From contig CP114489.1 of assembly GCA_027186245.1 (NCBI GenBank), positions 4,905,501-4,969,500 of the forward strand: 64,000 bases of DNA, given 5' to 3'. This document shows, one piece after another, positions 11,952 through 23,077 of this stretch. The stretch's first letter is position 1; each line of letters starts with the position of its first letter. A program made the position numbers and the translations under genes. Source of the DNA: Coriaria nepalensis. Its lineage: Eukaryota > Streptophyta > Magnoliopsida > Cucurbitales > Coriariaceae. The notes under the pieces are model-generated. The model was not told where the DNA came from. It saw only the letters and a list, made by a program, of their open reading frames with translations, and ran no database searches.

Positions 11952-12663
11952 GGTGGAATTAGAGTTGTCAAAATGAGTCTGGTTTTTTTGGCCCGGCTCG
12001 TAATCCGGGGGAAAAATCTGACCCTAAACTCGGCCCAAATACAAACCCGAGCTTGGACAAATTTTCAAGTTCGGAGGCCCGGCCCAGCCCAGCCTGGCAT
12101 ATAAGCTCGGCTGGGCTCTACCCAGTAGGGCCCTCTCTGAAGAAATAAAAAAAAAATTTCTTAAAATTTTTTTTTTATTTTATTCCCTCATAAAAATAAT
12201 TTTTAAATTTTCCCTTCACCCGAATTTTTTCTATAAATATTCATTCTTTCATTCTAATTTTTCCTCACATTTTCTCACACACACTCTCTCTCTCAATCTA
12301 TTATCTAATTTTCTATTATTCTAATTTATAATTAATCTTCATTCTTCTATAATCTCTAGTTTTGTTATCTTTAATCTCAATCTCTTATTATTATTCCTTG
12401 TTATTTCTCTTATCTTTATTCCTTAATCTCTCTTATTTTAATAATAATTTAATATAAATATTTTATTTTAAAAGGGCCGGGCTTATTTTAGGCCCGGTAA
12501 AGCCCTATCGAACCCGGCTCATTTTAAGCCTGGATGGGCTCGGGATAAATTTAAAGGACTTTCCGGACGGAGCCCGAACATACAATTTCAAAATAGACCA
12601 AACCCAGCTTGACCTTTTATTTTTTTGGGCCAGGCGGCCCGTTTTGACACCTCTAGGTGGAAG
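11952..12663. mobile_element. Non-autonomous hAT element with terminal inverted repeats and 8-bp target duplication
   Basis: The element runs 11960-12655 (696 bp). Its left end is TAGAGTTGTCAAAATGAGTC and the reverse complement of its right end is TAGAGGTGTCAAAACGGGCC, matching at 17 of 20 bases. It is flanked by GGTGGAAT (11952-11959) and GGTGGAAG (12656-12663), an 8-bp duplication with one mismatch, the size made by hAT transposases. Subterminal regions are rich in GGCCCGG and GGGCTCGG words on both sides, typical of these plant elements. The centre holds a CT-rich leader with TATAAATA near 12232, perhaps the promoter of the parent element. No transposase remains. Confidence 0.85.
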
Positions 12664-12924
12664 GAAGTATTTGGCCACCTTCTTATCAAGCAACATTCTA
12701 CTCAATCGAAATGTCTGACTTTATGATACAACTCGGGCTCTGCCTATTATCTCTCAAGAATTCTAAAACTCTTCCTTCTTCTCTATTCTTTGAATACAAT
12801 CGAAGTTCTTCTCAATTTCTTAGGCTCAGACCTGTAAGCCCTCAATTCTTCCTCATTTCTTTAGGAGCTTTGCTTACTCAGATAGGCCTTGATCCACGAA
12901 TCTATTATTGGTGCTCTCGTTGAA
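12664..12924. other. Sequence just upstream of a gypsy pol fragment
   Basis: Partly open on the plus strand but no conserved domain seen. It may be the degraded RNase H-integrase linker of the Ty3/gypsy copy that follows. Confidence 0.3.
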
Positions 12925-13520
12925 AATCGATACTGATATTTTTTATAATCATTTTACATTTATGGTCATGTCTATGATATTTTTCAAGAATTAAGAAAGG
13001 AAGTAGATACTGATCCTTATCACAAGACTCTTATTGATCAGATTGATATTTCTCTTTCATCTGTTAATTCTTATAATTTGAAAGATGGACTGTTATATAA
13101 AGCTACAAAGCTGGTTATCAATCCAGAATCTCGCCTTAAAACAAAACTCTTATTTGAATTTCATTCTACACCTATTGTTGGACATTCAGGTATTAAGAAA
13201 ACTATATCTCGATTATCTTCCAGTTTTATTTGGCAAGGTACGTTAAAGGATGTTAAGACTTTTATTTCAAATTGTCATGTATGTCAGCAAACAAGGTATG
13301 AAACTTTAAAGACCTCCGGATTGTTACAACCTTTACCTATACCGGATAATATATGAGAGTACATTTCTACGGGTTTTATAAAATGGTTATTTAACTCTAG
13401 TGACTTCACTGTTATTTTAGAGGTTACTAATTCATTATCAAAGTTTGCTTACTTTGGTTCTTTGAAGATAGGATTCAATGCATCTTATGTAGCTGAACTA
13501 TTTGCAACATATTTATAAAT
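12925..13520 (+). pseudogene. Ty3/gypsy integrase fragment
   Basis: The open stretch 13078-13356 encodes the integrase zinc-binding domain: H in FEFHSTPIVGHSG (two His), a tryptophan block SSFIWQGTLKDVKTF, and NCHVCQQTRY (two Cys), the HHCC set. It is followed by LLQPLPIPDNI, the usual linker before the catalytic core. After a stop, 13370-13515 continues as ISTGFI, then SLSKFAYFGSLK and VAELFATY, the start of the integrase core. The catalytic triad is not complete, so only part of the pol gene is left. Upstream, 12960-13075 reads as the RNase H-integrase linker. This copy is on the opposite strand to the gypsy relic at 16430-21490 and resembles it. Confidence 0.8.
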
Positions 13521-13998
13521 TGATGATGAGTAAGTGAGTGAGGGATTTTTTTAATGTATATATTAGATGTTACAAGATAAAGTGGATGATAAAAAAAAAA
13601 AAAAAAAAAGAAGGATGGCCATTATATTATGTAAGTAAGAAATTGGTTGACCTCCAGGATTGTTCAAGTAATTGGGCAAAGGTAATTTTATGAGTTTGGT
13701 TCAGTTTACGTGATGATGTTGTGAGTTCAACTATTTTTCCTGAAGTTTGCAACTCATCGTTAAATATGTATGAAGGAGTTCCTCAAGTTTCAAAAAAAAA
13801 AAGTACGGAATTAATTAGGAGAAAAAAAAAAGATGATTATAAGAATAATAATAATAAGAATCAATTGGATATATTTACTATAACAAATCCATAAATGGAT
13901 GAGTAAGTGAATGAGGAATTGGTTAACGTATAAATATTACAAGATATAATAGATGATCAAAAAAAGGATGACCACCATAATAAGTAAGGAATTGGTTC
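13521..13998. repeat. Direct repeat pair, about 105-130 bp each, period about 370 bp
   Basis: 13521-13650 and 13893-13998 share GATGAGTAAGTGA-TGAGG, ATATTA-ACAAGATA, GGATGATA or GATGATCA plus an A-run, AAGGATG-CCA, and GTAAG-AATTGGTT in the same order. The A-run differs in length (about 19 against 7). The segment between is AT-rich. These could be remnants of the internal repeats of a retroelement. Confidence 0.6.
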
Positions 13999-14099
13999 GA
14001 AACAAAGAAATGATTGATTATAAAATTAATGATAAGATTTGAGTGGATATTATGCGTATAAATTCGTCTATTTGAAGTACAGTTTGATTACTCACTCTT

Positions 14100-15195
14100 C
14101 TTTCAAATCAGAAACTTCATTATTTTCATTTAATTCTATTAAACCTACCACTATATGGTCATGCACAATGACCATATTTGTATGACTACCTAAAAGTTAT
14201 ACATCAGTGGTAATCTTCTATTTGTCATAATAGAAATTATGCCACTGTCTCAAAAGAGTTTACCATTCACGACCTATGAGCAACAAATTATTCTAAAACC
14301 TACCATAGTATTTGCCCTTCCCCTCTTAGAAGTCCGTTCTCTATGCAAACATTTGTTACTTAGTGAATACACCTGTTAGTTCTTGCCTAATTTTTTTGGG
14401 TTATGCACAAGATTTTGGGCTCACGAATGGGAGACACAATATTTTGCATTAGTGAATACTCTCAGTGTCCATGTATTATTCTAATATCTTTTTCTATAAC
14501 CTTAAGTATTTTATAGCCTTAAGATTTTGGATTAGTGAGTACTCTAAGTGCCCACGAATGGGTAAGTGAATACTCTCGGTGCCCAAATCTTTTTAGATTA
14601 GACATAAGATTTTGGGCCCAGGAGATACAAGATTTTGGATTAGTGAATCTCTTAGTGTTTATATATTATTCTAATATCATTTTCTATAATCTTAAATATT
14701 TTCTACACAAAAAGTTCATTACTAAGTGACTACTCTTTGTAGAGATTGACCAAATCTAGGGTTAGACACAAGACTTTGGACTCACGGGAGACGCAAGATT
14801 TTGGGTAAGTGAATACTCTCAACTCTATATATTATTCCAATATCATTTTCTATAATCTATATATTTTCTAGCCCAAAATCTTCCAAAATCTTGAACTAAG
14901 GTATTCATTAACCCAAAAAAATTTATGTCTCTCATTCGTGGGATTTGATCAATCTGTACTACGAGTATTCACTAAGTAACACAATTTTTGTATAGAGAAC
15001 GGACTTCGAAGAGGGGAATGACAAATATTCAGGTAGGTTCTAAAGTAATTTGCCAGCCATATCCCGTGAACAGTAAATATTGGCATAATTTCTATTACAA
15101 CAAACAGAAGGTTGCCATTGATATGCTTGTGCATGACGATATAGTGAGGGCTGATAGAATTAAATTTTATTAAAGTGATGGATTTCTGAAAATAA
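14100..15195. mobile_element. Long inverted-repeat (foldback/MULE-like) element with tandem-repeat core
   Basis: The left arm (about 14100-14440) and right arm (about 14880-15195) are inverted copies. Shared words in order include AATTCTAT, GTCATGCACAA, TAATAGAAATTATGCCA, AACCTACC, TTCCCCTCTT, GAAGTCCGTTCTCTAT and TTACTTAGTGAATAC. Between the arms lie three direct copies, starting near 14395, 14594 and 14759, of a unit with ACAAGATTTTGG, GGGAGAC, AAGATTTTGG, AGTGAATACTCTC, TATTATTCTAATATC and TTTTCTATAATCTTAAATATTTTCTA. A fourth, inverted copy merges into the right arm. No transposase is present. The structure fits foldback or MULE-derived non-autonomous elements. A target duplication was not identified. 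Confidence 0.65.
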
Positions 15196-15200
15196 TTAGA

Positions 15201-16429
15201 ATTGTGTACTTGGGAGCTTGTACCTTATTGACAACATATGGTGATATTTATAAGTTTTATCTGATAGAGTCTTCTAGAATCAAACTCTTGATAGAGTTTG
15301 TTAGTATTTCACTTAATTCTAGTGCTTACATAATAAGATTACGAGTAAATTCGACCTTTATCCTCTTATGAGGTGAACTTGGACTTAACGCATTTTGGGC
15401 TTTTCAGGCGATGCACTTTACAAGGTTCATAGGCTGACAGGCACTAAGCCTCTCGGCAATATACCTTGCCTTGTTCCCGGGCTGTGGCCCCTTTGATTCT
15501 AGCATGCATTCGAGCCCAAGTTAGAGGTGTATTTTCGTCCTTATATCTAGCTCTTTGGCGCAAGCTGATGTTATGCGTCGGGTTGTGCCATAAATTTTTA
15601 TCTATGCTTTTGCGAGTTTGATTAGTTAGAATTCTTTTGGGTAGGAGCTATCCCATTGGTTGATGCAAGAAGAGAGAGTAAAAATATATCATTTTTTTCT
15701 CTTTACTTTTCAACATTTCACTTTTTCACATTTCCTTTTTCTTTATTTTCTCTTTTTCCTCCTCTTTCTTTTTTCCTTATAGGTCTCTTCCAAATCCGGT
15801 CACCTACCTCCTCCCTTCTTAGCGATGATGGAATTGAGAATTTGTAGATTACGATCAACTTAAGATTGATTCTCTGTGGTTTGGATTACAATCAGTCAGG
15901 GAAGGGGTAAGGTGTAAAAAATATTTAAAAAGCAATTTTTTTTTTAAGAAGTATTAAAATTAAATGACCCATCAAACCGTCATCCGATAATCCAAATCCA
16001 TAAAGAATAGATTTGGTTGGGTCATCCTACCCGACTCATTTTTTGTTTTCCTAATCGAACCATATCCAACTGATCTGGTCCAGTCGGCTCGAATCAAAAT
16101 GTTCACCTCTAATATCAATCCCGACAAGCTACTTCAACTTGTACATCTATTGTTGTAAGTTTCTATGTAGAGGGACCACTGGACAAGAATTATCTTAACT
16201 CTCGCAACTTTCTTTTGTGGGGTAATGATTTCAGATTTAAGTAAGAGACTAACATGAAAGATGAGTGAGGGGGATATATACGTGCGTTACCTTCCTATGA
16301 GAGACTTTGTATTGAATCCAGTATACCACTTACAAGTAGCTACTTTTGTCTTATTAAAAAAAAGGAAAAGAAAAAGTTGAAAATATTGTGAGTCAAAATA
16401 ATTATTGCCAAAATTTACTTTCGAAAATA
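15201..16429. other. Spacer with a hAT-like terminal fragment
   Basis: 15350-15560 is GC-richer (TTCAGGCGATGCACTTTACA, CTGTGGCCCC) but no gene is recognised. 15950-16112 has GGGTCATCCTACCCGACTC and ends AAAATGTTCACCTCTAA, which resembles the GGCCC/ACCTCTA end of the element at 11960-12655 and may be a related hAT end. A polypyrimidine tract lies at 15690-15780. Confidence 0.4.
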
Positions 16430-17047
16430 GGATATCAGTCTGAAACCATGGTGTTTAAAAACCATCTCAACATATAATTCAACCACTTTAGGAGCAGTAA
16501 AGTCATATTTAAGAGAGCCAAAATATCAATATTTAGATAATCGATACACAACCACTAAAATAGTAGAAAAATCATAGGATGAAGGCAAGCCTGTAATGAA
16601 ATCTAAAGAGATATCCTCCCAAATATTCACGAGAATGAGTAAGGCTGTATTAGACCTAAAGGAGCATCGATACTATATTTGGTTTGTTGACATGTATGAC
16701 ATGTATTGCAGCTAATCTAGACATTGTTTTATGAATCCAACATGAATAGCCAAAGGGATAGGATGATACTATAAAAAGAAAATTTCTTTTATGGGAGAAT
16801 GAAGATTTATCACTATTATATTATCCTTATAACCCAAATCATTTCAAGATGAATAAGAACACGGAAACTCAATAGAATAGAAACTTGGTTAATTATCAAC
16901 TTATAATACTCTTCACTTTGTACTTCCTGCTTTATCTCATCAAATATATGAATTAAGGGAGAATAAAGTGCTAAAACTTTAGGCATTAGTTGATATAGCA
17001 TGGTGTTCATATGTAGAAACAGAAATATGAGAATTAGGAGCTGAAAG

Positions 17048-17715
17048 TGTTTGAAGAAGGTGAAACCATTTTCTAATAAAGAATTAAGAGTGATCAGTGT
17101 CGATGGGTCAATGGGTTGACGTACTCGATGACTCAATGGGTCATCATACTCGATGGCTCGATGGGTCATCATACTCAATGGCTGGATGAGTCGACATACT
17201 TAATGGGTCGAAGTACTCAATGGATCGACAGGTCAACGCCTTTAACATGAAGTACTTGACACTTTGACGTCTATTATATAAGCAATAGCACGAGCTGCAG
17301 TTTTTTTATCCAAATCCGGTTCTAACAATTTTGCAAGCTCATTAAAAGTGTGTTAGAGCATTTGGTAGAATAGTATATCCATTAGATGTCATTTTGGTCA
17401 AAATCTTCATTTTGACAGTGTTACTAAGTTTAGAGTGCAAATCAAAATTTATCTACTTAAGTCTAAAACAACTGATTTGTTGTTTCTTTAGTAGACTTAG
17501 GATCAATTAATATTTGTAATCATGTCTTAGATATTTTAGTTTTCAATTTGTAATTACTATTTAGTTAATCATATTCATTCAATAAAATTTAAGTTTCAAA
17601 TTTCATCAATCATTTACTGTTATGTTTTCTCTGTTTTTCTACTAAATAATCTATAGTTGCTAGTTTTCGAGTTCACTCAAACTCAAACCAACTTCAATCT
17701 TTAATTTTTCCAACA
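17048..17715 (+). repeat. 5' LTR of the copia element
   Basis: 668 bp, TGTTTGAAGAAGG to TTCCAACA. It contains a minisatellite at about 17103-17247 made of roughly 25-bp units (GATGGGTCATCATACTC and variants), then a TATA box (ATTATATAAGC) near 17274. It is 88 bp longer than the 3' LTR because it holds more minisatellite units. Confidence 0.9.
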
Positions 17716-17727
17716 TGGTATCAGAGC
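17716..17727 (+). other. Primer-binding site (initiator tRNA-Met type)
   Basis: TGGTATCAGAGC immediately follows the 5' LTR. It is the standard copia primer-binding site complementary to the 3' end of initiator tRNA-Met. Confidence 0.95.
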
Positions 17728-17822
17728 ACACTTTGTACCCATCCAATTATCATCAACCTCATATTCTAAAATACCTTTAAAATAGTTTCAATCCACAAAC
17801 AACAACAAAAATAACAAGCTAG

Positions 17823-19584
17823 ATATGACTACTGGAAGGTGGAACTTGACTAGACCTCCAACATTTAATAGAGAAGGATACCTATTTCGGTAAGCAGAAA
17901 TGACCACGTACTTGAAGGCACTTGGTCTATGGGAGATAGTGGATGAAAGGTATGAAGAACCTGATGAGAAAGTGGACCACATAGTCCAACAGATCAGAAA
18001 ATAGAAAGTGAATAAGCAGAACAACTACAAGGCTTTGTCAACACTACATTCAGCAATCAATGATGATATCTTCACTTAGATCATAGGTGTAGAAGTTGTA
18101 AAAGAAGCTTGGGATCTCTTGAAAACAGAATTTTTAAGGGACAACAAGGGTGAGAACTATCAGACTCCTAAATTTGAAAAGAGAGTTTGAAAGGCTTAAG
18201 GTGAATGAAGATGAAACTGTCAAGAGCTATATAGGCAAATTGTTGCAAGTATCCAATAAGATGAGTTACTTGGAGCATATGTAATTGAGAAGATACTAGT
18301 TAACAAAGTTTCGGTCAATGTACCAACTAAGTTTGATTCCAAGATCAATGCAATTGAAGAAATTAAAAATCTAGAGGCTTTGACTCTATTAGAGCTTACT
18401 GGCTCTCTTCAAGAAAAAAAGCAAAGAAATTCTAAGCTCAAAGAAGGAGAAACAGAATGAGCTTTCATGATAAAGAATAAAGGCAAGCCGTGGAAAAATC
18501 ACTCCACTCACTCAAAAGGTTTAAGTAGCTTTAGAGGAGCTTAGAATTTATAGAATAAACAATCTCCTTCTTGTAGCATATGCAAGAGGAAGAATCACAT
18601 AGAGAAGAACTGTTATTGGAAGAGAAAACTACAATGCAACTTTTGCAAGTTGTTTGGTCATGTTGAGAGGGATTTCAGAAGGAAACCAAGAGGCAATTCT
18701 TAGCCACAAAGGGCTAATGCCTTAGAAGAAGTTAAAAATGAAGAACTGCATTTTATGGTCACAGAATCTGTCAAGAACAAATCAAAAGATGAATGACTTT
18801 TAGATAGTGGTTGTACTAACTACTAGACTCATAATGAGAGTCTTTTTAAAGAGATGGACATAAGTTTTTCAACCACAATCATGGTTGGAAATGGACAAGG
18901 AGTAAAAGCTTATGCAAGAGAAACCATAAAATGTAATAAATTGATTGCGAATGTATTTCTAGTTCCTGACTTGAAGCACAACTTGTTAAGTGTTGGCCAA
19001 CTGATGAAAATGGCTACACCTTTTTGTTTAAAGATGATCATTGTACCATCTTGAATGCAAGTAAGAAGCAAGTGATGAAAGTTCTAGTAAGTCACAATAG
19101 TTTTTATGTTCAGTGGAGTCATCAAGCCTTGATTTGCAAGAGTGATGAGTCATGGAAGTGGTATAAGATGTTTAACCATTTAGACTTCAAAGAAATACAA
19201 ATTTTGAGCTCAAAGGAAATGGTTGAAAACTTTCCTTAAGTAAAACCTCAAGAGCTAATTGGTCAAAATTATCAGCTTGGAAAATTGAAGAGGAATTCTT
19301 TTCATTGAAATAAAGCTTATAGGGTAGAAGAGAAACTTGAATTGGTGTATTCAAATGTATGTGGGCCAATGAAGGATGAGATGAAAATGATAAATAAGAA
19401 TCACATTTGGATTCTAGTTGACAAACCAGAGAAGTGTGCAAAAGGTTTGATCAAAAAGTTCAAAATGGAAGGAAGCAAGTCAATGTCTACTCCCTTGGCT
19501 GCTAATGAGAAGCTAGTGATGAATAATGGTTATGAGTATTTAAGAAGCATGATGAGTGTCATTAGCAATGGTTCCAACGAAGAG
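17823..19584 (+). pseudogene. Copia gag-pol remnant lacking most of integrase and reverse transcriptase
   Basis: The gag part starts near 17826 (TTGRWNLTRPPTFNRE) and contains AWDLLKTEF, both typical of plant copia gag, but is broken by stops. A zinc knuckle at 18572-18613 is intact (C-x2-C-x4-H-x4-C). A second knuckle follows at 18632 with its last Cys changed to Phe. Protease is marked by LLDSGCTN at 18798-18821. The pre-integrase domain (FNHLDFKEIQIL) lies near 19170-19210. The integrase begins (LVYSNVCGPM, 19339-19368) but at about 19425-19440 the frame jumps to sequence from the end of pol (KGLIKKFKMEGSKSMSTPLA). The integrase core and the reverse transcriptase palm are therefore missing. 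The element could move only with proteins from another copy. Confidence 0.85.
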
Positions 19585-20164
19585 TATTTGAAGAAGGTGA
19601 AACCATTTTCTAATGAACAATGAAGAATGATCAGTGTCGATAGGTTGATGTACTCAATGGGATGAATTACTCGATGAGTCGATAAGTCAACGCCTCTAAC
19701 ATAAAGTACTCGACATCTACTATATAAGCAATAGAAGGAGCTGTAGTTTTTTTTAATCTAAATCCAGTTTCAGCAAGTTTGCAAGCTCATTAGAAGTGTG
19801 TTGGAGTATTTGGTGGAAGAGTATATCCATTAGATTTCATTTTGATTAAAATCTCTATTTTGATAGTTTTACTAAGTTTACATTACAAATCAGAAGTTGT
19901 CTGCTTAGATCTAAAGCAGTTGATGTGTTGTTTCTTCAGTAGACAAGACCAATTAATGTTTGTAATCATGTCTTACATATTTTAGGTTTCAATTTGTAAT
20001 TATTATTTAGTTAATCATATTCATTTAATAAAATTTAAGTTTCAGATTTCATCAATCCGTTGTTGTATTGTTTTCTCTATTTTTCCGCTAAAGAATATGT
20101 GGTTGCTAGTTTTTGAGTCCAATCAAACTCAAACCAACTTCAATCTTTAATTTTTTTTTCAACA
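19585..20164 (+). repeat. 3' LTR of the copia element
   Basis: 580 bp, matching the 5' LTR along its whole length apart from scattered substitutions, small indels and a shorter minisatellite (19637-19702). TATA box (ACTATATAAGC) near 19717. Ends TTTCAACA. By eye the LTRs differ at many sites, so the insertion is not recent. Confidence 0.9.
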
Positions 20165-21490
20165 GAAAGATGTTGTCTAGATAATGCATCAACAACAATA
20201 TTACATTTTCTAGGTTTATAGACAATTTCCAGGTTTATAGATATTTTCTAGGTTTATTTTTGTTCAGAAGGTGTCTGAATGGATTAGGTTAAAATCTCCT
20301 TAAGACTATGATGATAAGTATAGATTATGAAATGAGTACTTAAGAGATATTGTCTCTATTTAAGAACAACTTGTGTCACAACATATAACTCTTTTATAAA
20401 AGTAGATGCTTTTGATAAAACATGATTAACTTACTTACTAAAATAAGCTATTGGATGATCGTGTTGCAGTATAACCTATACCATTACCAAAAGTATCCGT
20501 ATGGATCACAAAACAAGCATTGAAATTAGGCAAAGCTAATACAAGATCATGAATAAAATTTGTCTTAAACACTCAAAAGCTTGTTGAGTTTTATCATACC
20601 ACTGTAAGTTACATTTCTTAAGTAAATCGGTAAGTGGCAAAGCAATGGATGCATTATTCTTAACAATCTTTCTATAATAACCAAATAACCTTAAAAAACC
20701 CCTTAAAGCCTTAAGATTCGTGGGAGCTGGACATACTTTTACAGCTTCAACTTTTTTAAGGTCTAGTGTGACTCTATTAAGAGTAATAATATGTCCTAAA
20801 TAATTTATTTGAGTTTTACCAAAAGAACATTTTGATTTCTTAGCAAAATATGAGTTAGACCTTAAAAGTCAATAAAAAATTGCAATGGTTTAAACGATCA
20901 TAAAATGACTTACTGTAAACTAATGTATCATTAAAAAAAGACAATAACAAATTTTATAAGCAACGATTTAAAAGTTAAGTTCATAGAAGCCTGAAATGTA
21001 GAAAGGGCATTGGTTAAACTAAAAGGTATTACCATAAACTCATAATGGTCTTCATGAATCCTAAAAGCTATTTTATGTGTGTGTCACTAGGATGGACCCT
21101 AATTTGATGATATTCAACCCTCAAATCGATCTTAGAAAAAATATTAGAACCATGCAATTCATCAATGGTAGGAATTGGAAATCTATCCTTAATTGTAGCA
21201 TTATTTAAGGCCATATATTCTACACAAAATAGCTAAGTCCCATCTTTTTTCTTCACGAATAGAACAAGCGAAGAAAAAGGACTAGTACGGTTCCTAATAA
21301 TTATAAAAGAAAGCATTTTCTGCACTAAAGTTTCAATCTCTCTTTTTCTGGAAATATGGATACCTATAAGGTTTAACATTAATAGGTTGAGTATGAGGTG
21401 ATAAGAGGATCCTATGATCAATAGTTCTAAAAGGTGGAAGACCAGTGGGTTCCCTTAAAACTTCTTCAAAACGGGATCGAAACTCTCATC

Positions 21491-23077
21491 GGGACTGAGA
21501 ACAATGTCAATCTTTTTATATTTTCAAAACAATTGTCCATTAGGATTGTCCAAATTCGACGTATAGTTTAACATTCTAGAACCAATTGTGCCATATTAAT
21601 AAAGGAGGAAAAATGGGTCGTACTGACCTGACCCATATATGGTCCAGCCTAAGCTTGGACCCAACCTGTAGGTACTGAGTCCTGATTTTTGCGCATGGAT
21701 TGACCCTTTTTTTATTTTTTATTTTTCCCTTTTTAACTAAAGGTAAGTAATATAGTTATATTTCCTTTTTTTCCCCTTGTTATTCATTTATTTTTGACTT
21801 CTTTACAGGTTTCCTTTTTTCTTCTTTAAGTTTGGAAGATTTTTTTACAGAACCATCTACATTTTGCAGTTTGTGAGCACAATGAAGTCCTTTATTACGG
21901 TCAACTATTTATTTATGACTAATAAGATTATTCACGCTTGAAACCATATATACTCTTCATTATTAATATAAATCATGCATTACTTTTCTTATTAAACAAT
22001 TACAATAATTTCTTAAAAATTCATAGATCAAGCTCGAGCCTATTTTTAAGCTCATATATAAATGGGCCCAAGCTAGGCCATGGTTTTTAAGTCCGGCCCG
22101 TCACAAATGAGCCAAGTCCGTGCTCTCCAAAACCTCTTGGGCTCAAAAGGGGCCGACCTATATTGCCATAAGTTGTACATATTAACCCAATTTGGTGTAA
22201 CTTATAATTTTGAATAGTTTTTAAGGTATAAATCTTACTATGAAAAGTTTCTGGGTATAAAAAAATATATTTTTCTTTATGTTCCGACACTAAACTATAA
22301 TTTGCTAAATACTAAATATCTAAAATCTCATAGGTTATATGATACATTTAGTATTCTAATTTTTTTTTTTTTTAATAACCAAACATAAAATTGACACACA
22401 CATATGTATATATTAGACATTTAAAATTTATTTTTTTTGGAAAAAAAAGATATTTAAAATTTATTTTCACCTATTTAGTTATTATGAAAGATTTTATAAC
22501 ATATATTAATTTCTTTAACTTTACTATACAATATACACCGAATACTGCACAGAAATCTTAGATCCATTGATGGCTATTGCATGCAACTAGTCTTAGTTTT
22601 GGTGTTTGTACAGGTTTGGAAGCGAAATGTCTTTCTTGAAGGCTGAAAAATTCTATAAAGAATATATAAGCACCTATATTATTCTAGAATCCGATTATAT
22701 AATATTGTTGATATGTTAACAGGTACGAGTTATTCACAGTACTTCTAAAATAGTATTTCTAGTTCTTCAACAAATCTTTAATGTTACAAGCTCCTTGATA
22801 CTTGAATGTGAATATATTTATAGAGGAGGAAATGAAATCGAAGATGGTTCGGCTAATTATCTACATCTTTATGCAGATTTTCACTTGGAATCAGATCTAC
22901 TTCCTCCCTTCCATAGTTGCTTCTTTAATGTGAGACGGATTTGGGTTTGGTTTTATTAGAAAAACGTTAAAGGGAGAATATATAACTTGAAAGTATACAT
23001 TTTTATATCTCTCATTATTCCAACGCAACCTTTTAATTAACAATAATCATTTTTAACCCATAAATTTTAAAATTATG
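21491..23077. other. Spacer with a GGCCC-rich degenerate hAT-like segment
   Basis: 21600-21710 (GGGTCGTACTGACCTGACCC, GGTCCAGCC, CTTGGACCC) and 22030-22160 (AAGCTCGAGCC, GGGCCCAAGC, GTCCGGCCCG, TCTTGGGCTC) are inverted-looking GC-rich margins around an AT-rich centre. This recalls the subterminal pattern of the hAT element at 11960-12655, but clear ends and target duplication were not found. 22160-23077 is AT-rich and includes the 3' flank of the Ole e 1-like gene. No coding exon seen. Confidence 0.4.

Larger units (their letters stand above)
17048..20164 (+). mobile_element. Ty1/copia element with both LTRs, internally deleted
   Basis: Two direct LTRs (17048-17715 and 19585-20164) enclose a primer-binding site and a shortened gag-pol. 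The 5 bases before the element (17043-17047) and after it (20165-20169) are both GAAAG, a perfect 5-bp target duplication. The left LTR begins TG, the right LTR TA, and both end CA. Total length is 3,117 bp against about 5 kb for complete plant copia elements. The insertion lies in the RNase H-integrase linker of a minus-strand gypsy relic. Transcription of the copia is left to right, opposite to its host. Confidence 0.93.
16430..21490 (-). pseudogene. Ty3/gypsy pol relic, split by a copia insertion
   Basis: Read on the minus strand, the order is that of a Ty3/gypsy pol gene. 21490-21230 is the start of reverse transcriptase (LPPFRTIDHRI, HTQPINVKPYRYP, then REIETLVQKML and SSLVLFVKKKDG). 20640-20390 gives the RNase H-linked block (WYDKTQQAFECL through HPIAYFS). 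20215-20168 gives PRKCNIVVDALSRQH. The copia element 17048-20164 interrupts here. The reading resumes at 17047 with SAPNSHISVSTYEHH and IFDEIKQEVQSEEYY. 16800-16440 carries the integrase block with NIWEDISLDFITGLPSSYDFS and VELY. Stops and frameshifts are frequent. No LTRs of this element were identified. It is older than the copia insertion. Confidence 0.85.
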
